64,000 nucleotides of DNA, from positions 1 through 64,000 of the forward strand of contig NZ_RAPF01000011.1 of the NCBI RefSeq assembly GCF_003610805.1, read 5' to 3'. This DNA is from Altericroceibacterium spongiae (GTDB lineage Bacteria; Pseudomonadota; Alphaproteobacteria; Sphingomonadales; Sphingomonadaceae). Under the pieces are notes generated by a model. That model was not told the origin of the DNA, searched no databases, and was given only the letters and a program-made list of their open reading frames with translations. Position numbers and translations under genes: made by a program. How positions within the stretch are numbered: position 1 is the stretch's first letter; the number at the start of each line of letters is the position of its first letter. Shown here one piece after another: positions 1 through 9,395 of this stretch.

Positions 1-408
1 GGACGCCGTCGCCCACATGTCCCTTCATCATATAACTACAATGTCAAAGATCACACCAATACAAAAACAGAAAAATAATCCCCGAAATTCCTCCCGGAGG
101 ACCAATATCCCGTTCCTGTTGGCGACCAACAACGGCCGGCGAAACCGCCGTGCCCCGTCGGTGAAGCGCCTTCTATGGTTATCACCTCAAACCGTCAAAC
201 CCTTTTTTAAAATCCCCCGCTGAATTTCTTTATGCATATGATAATAAAGGATTTATTTTCACTTGAAACAAGGCGATGGCGCCGTTCGACACGGCAGTTT
301 CTCACGACTCAGCAACAATAGACAGAATCGGAGTTCACACCCGTTCGGAAGTCCCCCCTATCCAGCATGGTCAGCTCGGTTTGCTGCACCTTCCCCCGCC
401 AGGCCGGG
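1..408. other. Non-coding left edge
   Basis: I see no convincing gene here; the short open frames are not codon-biased and match no family I know. On the minus strand a possible -35 TTGACG (198-193) and -10 TAGAAG (175-170) are 17 bases apart, and an ATG follows at 18-16 after AAGGG, so a gene reading off the left edge is possible, but only a few codons are visible. The part next to 408 is 3' flank of the dioxygenase gene. The stretch around 200-262 is AT-rich. Confidence 0.4.
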
Positions 409-1374
409 TTAACGGCTTCGACTGCTCCGAGCCCTGCCGGCGAAATCGACTGTCCGGGGAATATGGGCGAATAACTCCGTGAAAGGGTCATCCTCGGGCT
501 CATCCATTGTATGAGGCTCGGTACCCTCTCGAACCGTGGTGCGCCGCATATCACGTTTCTCATTTTCGTAATCGAATTCGCCGCCGCGATGCATGCTGCA
601 CAAATTATCCCATATCACCAGGTCGCCGGGCCGGTAATGAATGCGGAAAGTGTATTGCGGCTGCGTGCAATGCTCGATTAATTCGCGGATCAGCGCGCGC
701 CCTTCTTCATGAGGCATGCCTTCGATATCCATTGTATGAGCGGCAATAAACAGCGCCTTGCGGCCGGAACCGCGATGGTTATGCACCAGCGGGTGCTTGG
801 CTTTAAAGCTCCTGTCGATTTCTTCTTCGGCTATATCGGCACCGGCCAGCTTCCGCGACCACCAGAGTGAATTGACCCCCACCAAGCCTTCAAGGCGTTC
901 TTTCATAGTCTGAGGCAGATCCTCATATGCGCTACGCGTGTCGGCGAAATATGTCGCACCTCCCTTGCGCGGAACCTCATGGGCCAAAAGCAGGGAATAG
1001 GAGGTGCGTTTACGCATAAAGGCGCTGTCCGTATGCCAAAGACGATCGCCTTTACGATACTCTATTGCGCGCGGGTCACGCGTGATATTTCCCTCCAGTG
1101 TGAGATTGCTCGCGTCGAACAGCTCCCGAAAGGGAAGGCGCAGCTTTTGCCCTTCTTTGACAGGCACCTTTTCCAGATAGCCGAAGTTGCGACTGAACCT
1201 GACATGTTGCGCATCGGTCAGCCCTGTATTGCGATAAATACAGACACCATATCGGTCCATGGCATCGGTAATCGCCTTGATGTCTTCCGGGCTCAACGGG
1301 CCAGTCAAATCTAGCCCGGAACATTCAGCCCCGAAGTTCGGCAAAACAGGTTCTATATCAAGCGGCACCAGCAC
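409..1374 (-). CDS. TauD/TfdA-family alpha-ketoglutarate-dependent dioxygenase
   Basis: Encodes 321 residues, about the usual family length. These non-haem iron(II) enzymes use 2-oxoglutarate and oxygen to hydroxylate small organic substrates such as taurine, 2,4-D or related acids. The iron-binding HxD is visible as WHTDSAF (His114, Asp116), the distal histidine as NLCSMHRGG (His262), and the 2-oxoglutarate-binding arginine lies in RDMRRTTV (about 277-278). No signal peptide, so cytoplasmic. It stands alone, divergent from the lipoprotein gene at 1528, so context does not give the substrate. The IWDN...MHRGGEFD block resembles TfdA-like members more than taurine dioxygenase, but the substrate is not assigned. 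Confidence 0.88.
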   Translation of the reverse strand: MLVPLDIEPVLPNFGAECSGLDLTGPLSPEDIKAITDAMDRYGVCIYRNTGLTDAQHVRFSRNFGYLEKVPVKEGQKLRLPFRELFDASNLTLEGNITRDPRAIEYRKGDRLWHTDSAFMRKRTSYSLLLAHEVPRKGGATYFADTRSAYEDLPQTMKERLEGLVGVNSLWWSRKLAGADIAEEEIDRSFKAKHPLVHNHRGSGRKALFIAAHTMDIEGMPHEEGRALIRELIEHCTQPQYTFRIHYRPGDLVIWDNLCSMHRGGEFDYENEKRDMRRTTVREGTEPHTMDEPEDDPFTELFAHIPRTVDFAGRARSSRSR

Positions 1375-1527
1375 CTCCCAAATTTACTTCGCTTTCTAAC
1401 TATATAGTCGTTCATACGATTCCGCCAGCTTTCGAGACATATATTTTGATGATGTCGGCTGTTTGCCGGAAAGGAAGTGATGGGAACGCGTTAGGAAAAC
1501 AGACAAGAGAAACAAAAGGATTGGACT

Positions 1528-2058
1528 ATGAAAGGCCGTTTGAAAGCGCTCCTCGCGCCACTCTTCGGATTGAGTCTGATATTAGGCCTCGCTGCCTGTG
1601 ACACAGGCACGCCTGAACAGGATTCCGACACAGCGGCCGATAACGCCTCTGCAGGGAGCGATAATGATCGCAATACGGATGCCTTACCGGCTATTCCCAA
1701 ACCGACCGGAGACACAGCTGCCAATAATGGAACGAAAACAGGCAATATTCCGGAGGATATGCTGGGCCGATGGGGGCTGGTCGCCGCCGATTGCACGAGC
1801 ACCAATGGCGATGCCAAAGGCCTGATGATCGTGAAGCCCAAGGCATTGGAATTTTACGAATCTGTCGGCACGCTTGCCAGGATGAGTGAGAGCGATGCCG
1901 GAAAAATTCGCGCCAATTTCTCCTTTTCCGGAGAAGGTATGAGCTGGGACCGCGAACAGCAACTCACTCTGACTGACAATGGGCAAACCCTCATCCGGCG
2001 CGAATATGGCGAGGACGCAGCGCCGGACACTTTCCAATATAAGAAATGCGGAGCCTGA
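1528..2058 (+). CDS. Small lipoprotein of unknown function
   Basis: Encodes 176 residues. The N-terminus has a signal sequence ending in a lipobox (GLAAC, Cys about 27), so a lipid-anchored periplasmic or outer-membrane protein is expected. An acidic, Ser/Thr/Asn-rich linker (about 28-75) precedes a globular C-terminal part starting near GRWGLVAADC, rich in short beta-like segments and ending KKCGA; its two cysteines could form a disulfide. AAAGGA about ten bases before the ATG supports the start. The stop is one base from the start of the RidA gene, so the two are probably co-transcribed. I do not recognise a named family. Confidence 0.8.
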   Translation: MKGRLKALLAPLFGLSLILGLAACDTGTPEQDSDTAADNASAGSDNDRNTDALPAIPKPTGDTAANNGTKTGNIPEDMLGRWGLVAADCTSTNGDAKGLMIVKPKALEFYESVGTLARMSESDAGKIRANFSFSGEGMSWDREQQLTLTDNGQTLIRREYGEDAAPDTFQYKKCGA

Positions 2059-2059
2059 A

Positions 2060-2446
2060 ATGAGCAGAGTATCCATTCCTCCCCGGACGCCTTTTGAAAC
2101 AAAGATCGGCTTCACCCGCGCCCTGCGTATCGGCAACCGTATCGAAACCTCAGGAACGGTAGGTGTTTCGGAGGACGGATCGATACCGGACAGCGCCAGC
2201 GAGCAAGCTGAGCGTTGTTTCGAACTGATTATCGATCATATCGAACGTCTCGGAGGCACTGTGAATGACATTATCAGTGTCCGCATGTTCCTGACCGACA
2301 TCGAATATGCCGACGATGTCAGTGCGGCTTTTGCCAAAGCGCTGTCCGGAGTTCGTCCCACAGCCACGCTGGTAGCAGTCTCCGCACTATACGACCCCCG
2401 CTGGAAAGTCGAAATCGAGGCGCAGGCGCAGGTCGGCGAAACCTGA
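2060..2446 (+). CDS. RidA/YjgF/YER057c-family protein
   Basis: Encodes 128 residues, the usual length of RidA proteins, which form trimers and hydrolyse reactive enamine/imine intermediates released by PLP enzymes or act on related small substrates. Family features are RIETSGTVG near the N-terminus, the central VNDIISVRMFLTDI block and the C-terminal PTATLVAVSALYDPRWKVEIEA. The arginine usually contacting the carboxylate appears to be within VRPTAT. The start follows the lipoprotein stop by one base; an upstream in-frame start overlaps that gene and is unlikely. It may be a RidA paralogue rather than the canonical enzyme. Confidence 0.85.
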   Translation: MSRVSIPPRTPFETKIGFTRALRIGNRIETSGTVGVSEDGSIPDSASEQAERCFELIIDHIERLGGTVNDIISVRMFLTDIEYADDVSAAFAKALSGVRPTATLVAVSALYDPRWKVEIEAQAQVGET

Positions 2447-2686
2447 TGCAGTGACAGACAACAGCGCTGTAATGTCGACAGACAGGATCCGTTTGGCTCC
2501 TATCGCCCGATTTCCGGTCGGCGGCCACCGATCAGTCATTGCCGAACACTCCCTGTGACTGCATGGAGACGATCGTTGCTGACAAGGCCGACCGATGGAT
2601 GAATGGCGGCATGCTTTACGGAGCCGTTCAATATCGACAACGCCAATCAGATCTGCGGATGATTATCAGAAGGACATGTTGCGCGA

Positions 2687-3745
2687 ATGAGCGAGGAACT
2701 GAATATTCACACCCACGGCCCGATCGGCCATATTTCTCTCAAACGCCCCAAAGCTCTTCACGCTCTAAACCTCGACATGTCCGTTGCTATCGCCGAAGCT
2801 TTACTCAGCTGGCGTGAAAACCCGGATATTATGGGCGTCATGATAGATCATGCCGAAGGACGCGGCTTTTGCGCGGGCGGCGATGTTGTAAGTATTCGCC
2901 AGTCAGTTCTTGAGGACGGTGGCAGGCATGGCCGAGAGTTCTTTTTCGCCGAATATCGCCTGACTCATCTGCTTTTCACCTACCCAAAACCCATCCTTAC
3001 TTTCATGGATGGTGTCACGATGGGGGGTGGTGTCGGGCTGGCTCTTCCCGCGCGATATCGTGTAGCAACGGAAAAGACGCTCTTTGCCATGCCGGAAGGC
3101 GATATCGGCCTGTTTCCCGATATCGGGTCGGGCTGGACACTTCCGCGCCTGCCCGGGCGGATTGGCATATTTCTGGCTTTGACGGGTGCGCGACTTGATG
3201 GTGCCGAATGCCTGTGGGCGGGGCTCGCCACCCATTATCTCCCAAGCGATAGACTAGCGGAAATGAAAGCCAGCCTGACCGCCAATCCCGGAACCGCCGC
3301 TCAATTGCTGAAGCATTATTCCGCCGAACCACCGGCGGCGCGCCTTGCCACCAATGCCGAAAAAATCGATCATCTGTTTGCATCCAACAAACTGGAAGAC
3401 ATCATAGCAGCGCTGGAAAAGGATCCGTCCGAATGGGCTGCGAAGGAATTGCAAACCATCCTTCGCAAAAGTCCGCAAAGCAGCAAAGTCGCGCTGCGAT
3501 TGCTGGCTGAAGGACCATCCCGGAAGGATTTTGCCGATGAAATGGAAGTGGAGTATCGGCTCGCTGCCCGCTCCATTATGCGGCCGGATTTTGCAGAAGG
3601 TGTGCGAGCCGTTCTGGTCGATAAGGATAATCAACCAGCCTGGTCGCCGGCCAGACCAGAAGATGTCGATGAAGAACTGCTCGACAGCCTTTTCGCTCCG
3701 CTGCCCGAAAATGAGCGGTGGTCACCTTTTCCGGCGCTTCTATGA
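2687..3745 (+). CDS. Enoyl-CoA hydratase/isomerase, 3-hydroxyisobutyryl-CoA hydrolase-like
   Basis: Encodes 352 residues of the crotonase superfamily. Length and motifs fit the 3-hydroxyisobutyryl-CoA hydrolase subgroup (valine degradation) better than the ~260-residue hydratases. The CoA-binding/oxyanion segment is GRGFCAGGDV (about 64-73), the second oxyanion segment MGGGVGLAL (about 110), and the subgroup acidic motif is MPEGDIGLFPDIG (about 130-142). The long C-terminal extension of about 110 residues is also typical. No other valine-degradation gene is adjacent, so the substrate is inferred from family. A gap of about 240 bases with no gene separates it from the RidA gene. Confidence 0.85.
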   Translation: MSEELNIHTHGPIGHISLKRPKALHALNLDMSVAIAEALLSWRENPDIMGVMIDHAEGRGFCAGGDVVSIRQSVLEDGGRHGREFFFAEYRLTHLLFTYPKPILTFMDGVTMGGGVGLALPARYRVATEKTLFAMPEGDIGLFPDIGSGWTLPRLPGRIGIFLALTGARLDGAECLWAGLATHYLPSDRLAEMKASLTANPGTAAQLLKHYSAEPPAARLATNAEKIDHLFASNKLEDIIAALEKDPSEWAAKELQTILRKSPQSSKVALRLLAEGPSRKDFADEMEVEYRLAARSIMRPDFAEGVRAVLVDKDNQPAWSPARPEDVDEELLDSLFAPLPENERWSPFPALL

Positions 3746-3798
3746 TAAAAACTATGGCCTTTGTTACGCAGAAGCTTTCGCATCACGCTCAATAGACG

Positions 3799-3828
3799 AT
3801 TGTGCAACGCAATATTGCGTTGCACAAT
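3799..3828. promoter_or_regulatory. Perfect 30-bp palindrome upstream of cysD (candidate operator)
   Basis: The left arm ATTGTGCAACGCAAT is followed directly by its exact reverse complement, giving 30 bases of perfect dyad symmetry with no spacer. It lies 120 bases before the cysD ATG in the only sizeable gap before the sulfate-activation operon. The size and AT-centred symmetry suit a dimeric helix-turn-helix regulator, for example an Rrf2- or TetR-type repressor; the regulator is not in the window. No poly-T follows, so a terminator for the preceding gene is less likely. Confidence 0.7.
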
Positions 3829-3948
3829 GCTCATAATTGTCTTTACACAGGGCAAGGAAATCATCGTTCCCATCCGCTTGCGATATGGCCTCGCTTGTTT
3901 CAAGCAGGGACAGATCGAAAACAACATAAAGAGGTTCGAACGCGCACC

Positions 3949-4851
3949 ATGCAGCGTCTGACGCATCTTCAGAGGCTTGAAGCCGAAAGCATCCATATCA
4001 TGCGCGAGGTCGTGACGGAGACTCAGAATCCCGTCATGCTCTACTCAGTTGGCAAGGACAGTGCAGTCATGCTGCATCTGGCCAAGAAAGCCTTCTATCC
4101 CTCGCCTCCTCCCTTCCCGCTTATGCATGTCGATACGACCTGGAAATTTCAGGATATGTATCGCCTGCGCAACAAGGCCGCCGAAGAAGCCGGGATGAAA
4201 CTGATCGTGCATCAGAATCCGGAAGCCAAGGAACGTGGGATCAATCCCTTCGACCATGGTTCCCTGCATACCGATATGTGGAAGACAGAAGGCCTTAAGC
4301 AAGCTCTGACTATGCATGGTTTCGACGCCGCCTTCGGCGGCGCGCGTCGCGATGAAGAAAAGAGCCGCGCAAAGGAACGTATCTTCTCCTTCCGCACGGC
4401 AAGCCATGGCTGGGATCCGAAAAACCAGCGGCCCGAGCTTTGGAATTTGTATAATGCGAAGAAGGCAAAGGGCGAAAGCATTCGCGTTTTTCCGCTCTCT
4501 AACTGGACCGAACTCGACATCTGGCAGTATATTATGGCCGAGAACATCGAGATCGTACCGCTCTATATGGCCGCTGAGCGTCCTACGGTGGAACGGGATG
4601 GCATGCTGATCATGGTCGACGACGACCGCTTCCCGCTGGAAGACGGAGAAGAGCCGGTGATGCGCTCCATCCGGTTCCGGACACTGGGGTGTTATCCGTT
4701 GACCGGCGCCGTTGAAAGCACCGCATCCACCCTTTCGGAAGTTGTGCAGGAAATGCTCCTCACCACTACTTCAGAGCGACAGGGTCGCGCGATCGACCGC
4801 GATGCCGGTGATGCCTCAATGGAGAAGAAGAAGCAGGAGGGCTATTTCTGA
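3949..4851 (+). CDS. cysD: Sulfate adenylyltransferase subunit 2
   Basis: Encodes 300 residues, matching CysD. With the GTPase CysN it makes adenosine 5'-phosphosulfate (APS) from sulfate and ATP, the first step of sulfate assimilation. The PP-loop pyrophosphatase signature VGKDSAV is near residue 30, followed by [25 protein letters not shown] and the C-terminal [13 protein letters not shown] typical of CysD. A frame reading in from 3802 adds 49 unrelated residues over the operator, so the ATG at 3949 ([15 protein letters not shown]) is chosen. The stop overlaps the cysNC start by one base. Confidence 0.96.
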   Translation: MQRLTHLQRLEAESIHIMREVVTETQNPVMLYSVGKDSAVMLHLAKKAFYPSPPPFPLMHVDTTWKFQDMYRLRNKAAEEAGMKLIVHQNPEAKERGINPFDHGSLHTDMWKTEGLKQALTMHGFDAAFGGARRDEEKSRAKERIFSFRTASHGWDPKNQRPELWNLYNAKKAKGESIRVFPLSNWTELDIWQYIMAENIEIVPLYMAAERPTVERDGMLIMVDDDRFPLEDGEEPVMRSIRFRTLGCYPLTGAVESTASTLSEVVQEMLLTTTSERQGRAIDRDAGDASMEKKKQEGYF

Positions 4852-6770
4852 TGACCGACAGCACAACGCAGGACGTCGTTTACAAGACCGACACCCTCAT
4901 CGCCGAAGATATCGATACCTATCTCGACCTGCATCAGAATAAGAGCCTGTTGCGTTTCATCACTTGCGGCAGCGTGGATGATGGCAAATCAACCCTGATT
5001 GGCCGGCTTCTTTACGATTCCAAAATGATCTTCGAAGATCAGCTGGCTGCGCTTGAAGACGATTCCCGGCGCGTTGGCACGCAAGGAGAAGATATCGATT
5101 TCGCTTTGCTGGTTGACGGCCTTGCTGCCGAGCGTGAGCAGGGCATTACGATCGATGTCGCCTATCGCTTCTTTGCAACCGAAAAGCGTAAATTCATTGT
5201 CGCGGATACGCCCGGCCATGAACAATATACACGCAATATGGTGACTGGCGCATCGACCGCCGATCTGGCCGTAATCCTGATCGATGCCCGCAAGGGTGTG
5301 CTGCCGCAGACCAAGCGTCACTCCTTCCTCGCCCATCTTATCGGTATCCGCCATATCGTCGTGGCCGTGAACAAAATGGATCTGGTCGATTACGATCGAG
5401 ACACATTCGACAAGATCGTCAGCGATTATCGGGAATTTGCGCAGGAAATCGGAATCAGCGAATTCACTCCGATCCCTATATCCGGTTTCAAAGGCGACAA
5501 TATCACCAAGGCGCCGTCAGAAAACACGCCCTGGTATAACGGCCCCAGTCTGATCGACCATCTCGAAACGGTCGAGCTCGACACTGTCGCCGCGCAAAAT
5601 CGTCCATTCCGAATGCCGGTCCAGTGGGTCAATCGTCCCAATCTCGATTTCCGTGGTTTTTCCGGCCTTATCAGTGATGGACAGGTTACCCCGGGTCAGC
5701 AAATTCGTGTCGTACCGTCAGGCAAGACCAGTACCGTCAAATCTATTGTGACCATGGACGGCAATCTCGATCAGGCCGTAACCGGGCAATCGGTGACTAT
5801 CACTCTCGAAGACGAAATCGATTGCAGCCGCGGCGACGTCATCGCTACGGCCGATGCTCCGCCGGAAAGTGCCGATCAGTTCGAATCCACCATCGTCTGG
5901 ATGAGTGATGAAAAACTCATTCCCGGGCGGGGATACTGGCTGAAACTGGCCTCGCAAACGGTCAGCGCAACCATCGCCGAGCCGAAATATGAAATCGACG
6001 TCAACACGCTCGAACATCTCGCAGCCAAAGCTCTGGAACTGAATTCCATCGGCGTGGCGGAAGTCACCACAGACAAGCCGATCGTCTTCGAACCTTATGC
6101 GGATTCCAAGCAGCTCGGCGGCTTTATTCTGATCGACAAGATCACCAATGCCACCGTTGCTGCCGGTATGATCCATTTCAGCCTGCGCCGCGCACAGAAT
6201 GTCCACTGGCAACCGACATCGATTACCCGGGAAGATCATTCCGGTATGAAGAATCAGAAGCCTGCTGTGCTCTGGTTCACGGGCCTTTCCGGTTCGGGCA
6301 AGTCGACCATTGCCAATATGGTGGAAAAGAAGCTCGCCCGTATGAACCGGCACACATTCCTGCTCGATGGCGACAATATTCGCCATGGTCTGAACAAGGA
6401 TCTCGGTTTCACCGAAGCGGACCGGATTGAAAATATCCGGCGTGTGGGAGAAGTCGCAAAGTTGATGGCCGATGCCGGTTTGATCGTCATCACCGCATTC
6501 ATCAGCCCGTTCCGTGCGGAGCGCGACATGGTACGCAACATGCTTCCCGACGGTGAATTCATTGAAGTGCATATCGACACACCTCTCAAAGTAGCCGAAG
6601 AGCGCGATGTGAAGGGGCTCTATAAAAAGGCCCGTAGCGGTGAACTGAAGAACTTCACCGGTATCGACAGCCCCTATGAGGAACCTGACAATCCGGAAAT
6701 TCGCATCGATACGACGGCGATGACACCCGAAGAAGCCGCCGATCTCATTATCAGCAAGGTGATTCCGTGA
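4851..6770 (+). CDS. cysNC: Bifunctional sulfate adenylyltransferase subunit 1/APS kinase
   Basis: Encodes 639 residues, a fusion of CysN (about 1-440) and CysC (about 465-639). The CysN GTPase shows G1 GSVDDGKST (40-48), DTPGH (119-123) and NKMD (174-177), followed by EF-Tu-like beta-barrel domains. The C-terminal APS kinase begins near KPAVLWFTG with P-loop GLSGSGKST and then [12 protein letters not shown] and [19 protein letters not shown] hydrolysis drives APS synthesis by CysD, and the kinase makes PAPS. It overlaps cysD by one base and shares GTGA with the next gene, so translation is probably coupled. Confidence 0.96.
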   Translation: MTDSTTQDVVYKTDTLIAEDIDTYLDLHQNKSLLRFITCGSVDDGKSTLIGRLLYDSKMIFEDQLAALEDDSRRVGTQGEDIDFALLVDGLAAEREQGITIDVAYRFFATEKRKFIVADTPGHEQYTRNMVTGASTADLAVILIDARKGVLPQTKRHSFLAHLIGIRHIVVAVNKMDLVDYDRDTFDKIVSDYREFAQEIGISEFTPIPISGFKGDNITKAPSENTPWYNGPSLIDHLETVELDTVAAQNRPFRMPVQWVNRPNLDFRGFSGLISDGQVTPGQQIRVVPSGKTSTVKSIVTMDGNLDQAVTGQSVTITLEDEIDCSRGDVIATADAPPESADQFESTIVWMSDEKLIPGRGYWLKLASQTVSATIAEPKYEIDVNTLEHLAAKALELNSIGVAEVTTDKPIVFEPYADSKQLGGFILIDKITNATVAAGMIHFSLRRAQNVHWQPTSITREDHSGMKNQKPAVLWFTGLSGSGKSTIANMVEKKLARMNRHTFLLDGDNIRHGLNKDLGFTEADRIENIRRVGEVAKLMADAGLIVITAFISPFRAERDMVRNMLPDGEFIEVHIDTPLKVAEERDVKGLYKKARSGELKNFTGIDSPYEEPDNPEIRIDTTAMTPEEAADLIISKVIP

Positions 6771-7516
6771 GCATGATGAATGATGCCGAACTGGCTGCAC
6801 ACCTTGCCCATTGCGCCGGACAAATCCTTCTGGACGTTCGGGCCAGCAATATGTTCGAAGGAAAATCGCTCGGAAAAGCGGGCGATCAGACAGCGAATCA
6901 GTTCCTGGTCCACGCCTTGCGCCAGCAGCGTCCCGAAGACGGGTTGCTTTCGGAGGAGAGCAAGGACACCGACGAGCGGCTTTCAAAATCACGCGTCTGG
7001 ATCGTCGACCCTGTGGATGGCACGCGCGAATATGGCGAGGAACGGTCGGACTGGGCAGTTCATGTTGCCCTGACGATCGACGGTGTGCCGGAAATCGGTG
7101 CCGTGGCATTGCCGGGCCTTGATGGCGGCATTGTCCTGCGTAGCGATCGGCCCGGCAATGTGCCGGCGCATGAAGGTTCCCCACGCCTTCTGGTCAGCCG
7201 GACACGCCCCGCTGCCGAAGCCGTGGCCGTAGCTGAAAAGCTCGGTGGGGAGCTCATTGGTATGGGATCGGCCGGAGCCAAGGCCATGGCCGTGGTACGC
7301 GGTGAGGCGGATATCTATCTCCATTCGGGCGGCCAGTATGAATGGGATAGTTGCGCCCCTGCGGCCGTTGCCCGCGCCTATGGCCTGCATTGTTCACGTA
7401 TCGACGGAAGCCCGCTGATCTACAATCAACGCGATACCTATATGCCCGATTTGCTGATCTGCCGGCCCGAATGGGCTGACCGGGTTCTCGATCTGGTCAG
7501 GGAAATCGACGGCTGA
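6767..7516 (+). CDS. cysQ: 3'(2'),5'-bisphosphate nucleotidase, CysQ-type
   Basis: Encodes 249 residues of the inositol-monophosphatase superfamily. CysQ removes the 3'-phosphate from PAP or PAPS and so recycles a product of sulfate activation. Metal-binding motifs are visible: LLSEESKD, the signature [12 protein letters not shown] (about 78-89) and the C-terminal [17 protein letters not shown]. The GTG start lies in the GTGA overlap with cysNC; ATG codons at 6773 and 6776 are alternatives. Its place as third gene of the operon supports CysQ over a general inositol phosphatase. A terminator follows. Confidence 0.93.
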   Translation: MSMMNDAELAAHLAHCAGQILLDVRASNMFEGKSLGKAGDQTANQFLVHALRQQRPEDGLLSEESKDTDERLSKSRVWIVDPVDGTREYGEERSDWAVHVALTIDGVPEIGAVALPGLDGGIVLRSDRPGNVPAHEGSPRLLVSRTRPAAEAVAVAEKLGGELIGMGSAGAKAMAVVRGEADIYLHSGGQYEWDSCAPAAVARAYGLHCSRIDGSPLIYNQRDTYMPDLLICRPEWADRVLDLVREIDG

Positions 7517-7549
7517 ACAGATCAGCTACCTGCCATTAAAAATATAACG

Positions 7550-7583
7550 GAGTGCCGGAACACGGTTTTCCGGCACTCTTTGT
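7550..7583 (+). terminator. Rho-independent terminator of the cys operon
   Basis: An 11-base stem (GAGTGCCGGAA at 7550-7560, TTCCGGCACTC at 7568-7578) with a 7-base loop is followed by TTTGTTTCT. It lies 33 bases after the cysQ stop and ends transcription before the convergent cytochrome c gene. Confidence 0.85.
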
Positions 7584-7655
7584 TTCTGACCTCTCCATCG
7601 AAACGAAACCGGCCTTGTGGTACAGGCAAGCAGCCGGCAACCATTGAGGTGGAGC

Positions 7656-8321
7656 TTACTGTTCGAACGTCTCGCGCTCTTCCGCTGCTTCCTCTGTTAC
7701 CGCATCGGCGCCAGCCTCTTCGGCGTTTTCTACCTCTGACTGATCGGCCCCTTCAGCCGCACCATCATCGCTGGCATCCTCTTCCGCGGGTGCTTCCACT
7801 TCGGGAAACGGCATATTTGATCCCATCGAATTGAGGTAGGCGATCACATCGGCCCGGTCTTCTCCGCTGCCCAGACCAGCAAAACTCATTTTAGTGCCCG
7901 GCGCGAAAGAACGGGGGCTTTTGAGCCATTCATCAAGATTTTCAAACGTCCAGTTCCCGCCATGATCGGCTAGTACACTGGAAAAAGCGAAACCGGCTTT
8001 ACCCTTGCCGATCGGCTCTCCAACCGTCCCCCAGAGGTTCGGGCCAATACCGTTAGCGCCCCCCTGATCGATGGTATGGCACGCCACACATTTGGCAAAA
8101 ATCTTCTCGCCCGATGCCGGATCTGCTTCCGAAAGCAACATGGCCAGAGAAGGCCCTTCACTTGCCCCCTCTTCAGCCACACCTTCGATCGCATAGCCCA
8201 TCTGTTCAGGCCGCTCGGGACTATCTGCATCGAAAATACGTTTACTGATGCTCGAAAGTCCGAATGCCACGATGCCCGCAAAAAGAATCCAGCCGGCAAT
8301 AGTATTGAAACGGTCGGTCAT
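7656..8321 (-). CDS. Membrane-anchored class I cytochrome c
   Basis: Encodes 221 residues. One N-terminal hydrophobic helix (about 9-26) without an obvious cleavage site should anchor it in the inner membrane with the haem domain in the periplasm. The haem motif is CVACH (about 78-82) and the axial methionine lies in PGTKMSFAGL. This fits the CycM/cytochrome c552 type that carries electrons from complex III to terminal oxidase. After about residue 170 comes an unusual Glu/Asp/Ala-rich tail of about 50 residues, probably disordered. It is divergent from pheA. Confidence 0.9.
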   Translation of the reverse strand: MTDRFNTIAGWILFAGIVAFGLSSISKRIFDADSPERPEQMGYAIEGVAEEGASEGPSLAMLLSEADPASGEKIFAKCVACHTIDQGGANGIGPNLWGTVGEPIGKGKAGFAFSSVLADHGGNWTFENLDEWLKSPRSFAPGTKMSFAGLGSGEDRADVIAYLNSMGSNMPFPEVEAPAEEDASDDGAAEGADQSEVENAEEAGADAVTEEAAEERETFEQ

Positions 8322-8447
8322 GGAAATCTTAAGCCCCTCACAAAACTTTGCTATTTGTCTAGTGACCGAGAGCTAGCGAAGCAAGTCCGATCAATCTTTG
8401 CGATAAGTCTATTGTCCGCTGCCACTGGCGCGGCTACCGGCTTTTCC

Positions 8448-9341
8448 ATGCAAAGTTATCCGGAACCCGCCCTTTCTCTGGTCACAAAAATGGCCAATGC
8501 TGCTGCCAAAAATCCTGCCAGAGCTCTGGCATTTCAGGGAGCACCGGGTGCCAATTCCCACCGCGCTGCGCTGGAATTTGCTCCGGAATGTCTTCCGCTG
8601 CCTTGCTTCAGTTTTCTCGATGCCATTGAAGCTGTAAAAGAGGGCCGTGCCGACGCCGCCATTATTCCAATTGAAAATTCGCAAAATGGCCGGGTAGCAG
8701 ATATTCATTTTCTCCTGCCTGAAAGCGGATTGTCCATCGTCGCAGAATATTTCATGCCCATTCACCATAGCCTGATGGGAATCGGCAAAGGACCTTTCAA
8801 ATCGGCCCACAGCCATCCGCAGGCACTGGGACAATCGCGCCATTATCTGCATAATAAGGGCCTGGTTCCGATGTCCTATGCCGATACGGCCGGGGCTGCC
8901 GCCTATGTTGCTCAAATGGGAAAAAGCGATGCGACCGCCATCGCGCCCGCTCTGGCAGCCGATCTCTATGGCCTCGACATTATCGAAGATCATGTCGAGG
9001 ACGCCCATGATAATACGACGCGTTTCGTCATCCTCGCAAGGGAAGCGCTCGATCCGGAAACGCTGGCCAGTGATGAAGCCATGACGACCTTTATCTTCGA
9101 AGTGAAGAATGTCCCTGCCGCGCTTTATAAAGCACTGGGCGGTTTCGCGACCAACGGTGTCAATATGACCAAGCTGGAAAGTTACCTCAAGGGAGCCAGC
9201 TTCAATGCTACCGAGTTTTATGCCGATATTGTCGGGCGTCCAGGCACGCCAGCCGTAGACCGCGCAATGGAAGAGCTGGCTTTTCACTGCAAAAAGCTTC
9301 GCATGCTCGGCAGCTACCGTCTGGCGCGTAAACGGGGATAA
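8448..9341 (+). CDS. pheA: Prephenate dehydratase
   Basis: Encodes 297 residues, a stand-alone dehydratase without a fused chorismate mutase. It converts prephenate to phenylpyruvate in phenylalanine synthesis. Family motifs include ALAFQGAPGANSH (about 28-40), IPIENSQNGRV, HPQALGQ, the catalytic threonine in DNTTRFVIL, and a C-terminal ACT domain with the phenylalanine-sensing ESYLKGASFNATEFYADI. The frame is open upstream to 8076, but that part overlaps the cytochrome gene antisense and is unlike the family; ATG 8448 is the likely start. Feedback inhibition by phenylalanine is expected from the ACT domain. Confidence 0.93.
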   Translation: MQSYPEPALSLVTKMANAAAKNPARALAFQGAPGANSHRAALEFAPECLPLPCFSFLDAIEAVKEGRADAAIIPIENSQNGRVADIHFLLPESGLSIVAEYFMPIHHSLMGIGKGPFKSAHSHPQALGQSRHYLHNKGLVPMSYADTAGAAAYVAQMGKSDATAIAPALAADLYGLDIIEDHVEDAHDNTTRFVILAREALDPETLASDEAMTTFIFEVKNVPAALYKALGGFATNGVNMTKLESYLKGASFNATEFYADIVGRPGTPAVDRAMEELAFHCKKLRMLGSYRLARKRG

Positions 9342-9395
9342 CGAAGCGGGGGGCAGGTTTGCGTTATTGCCCCAAGTAACGCTCCATGCCACCAC

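Noticed and set aside
1-18. A minus-strand gene starting at position 18 and leaving the window
   Set aside because: Only six codons are visible; the weak promoter and ribosome site are not enough to annotate it.
5718-7184. A 488-codon open frame on the minus strand
   Set aside because: Antisense to cysNC and cysQ, with no ribosome site or recognisable domain.
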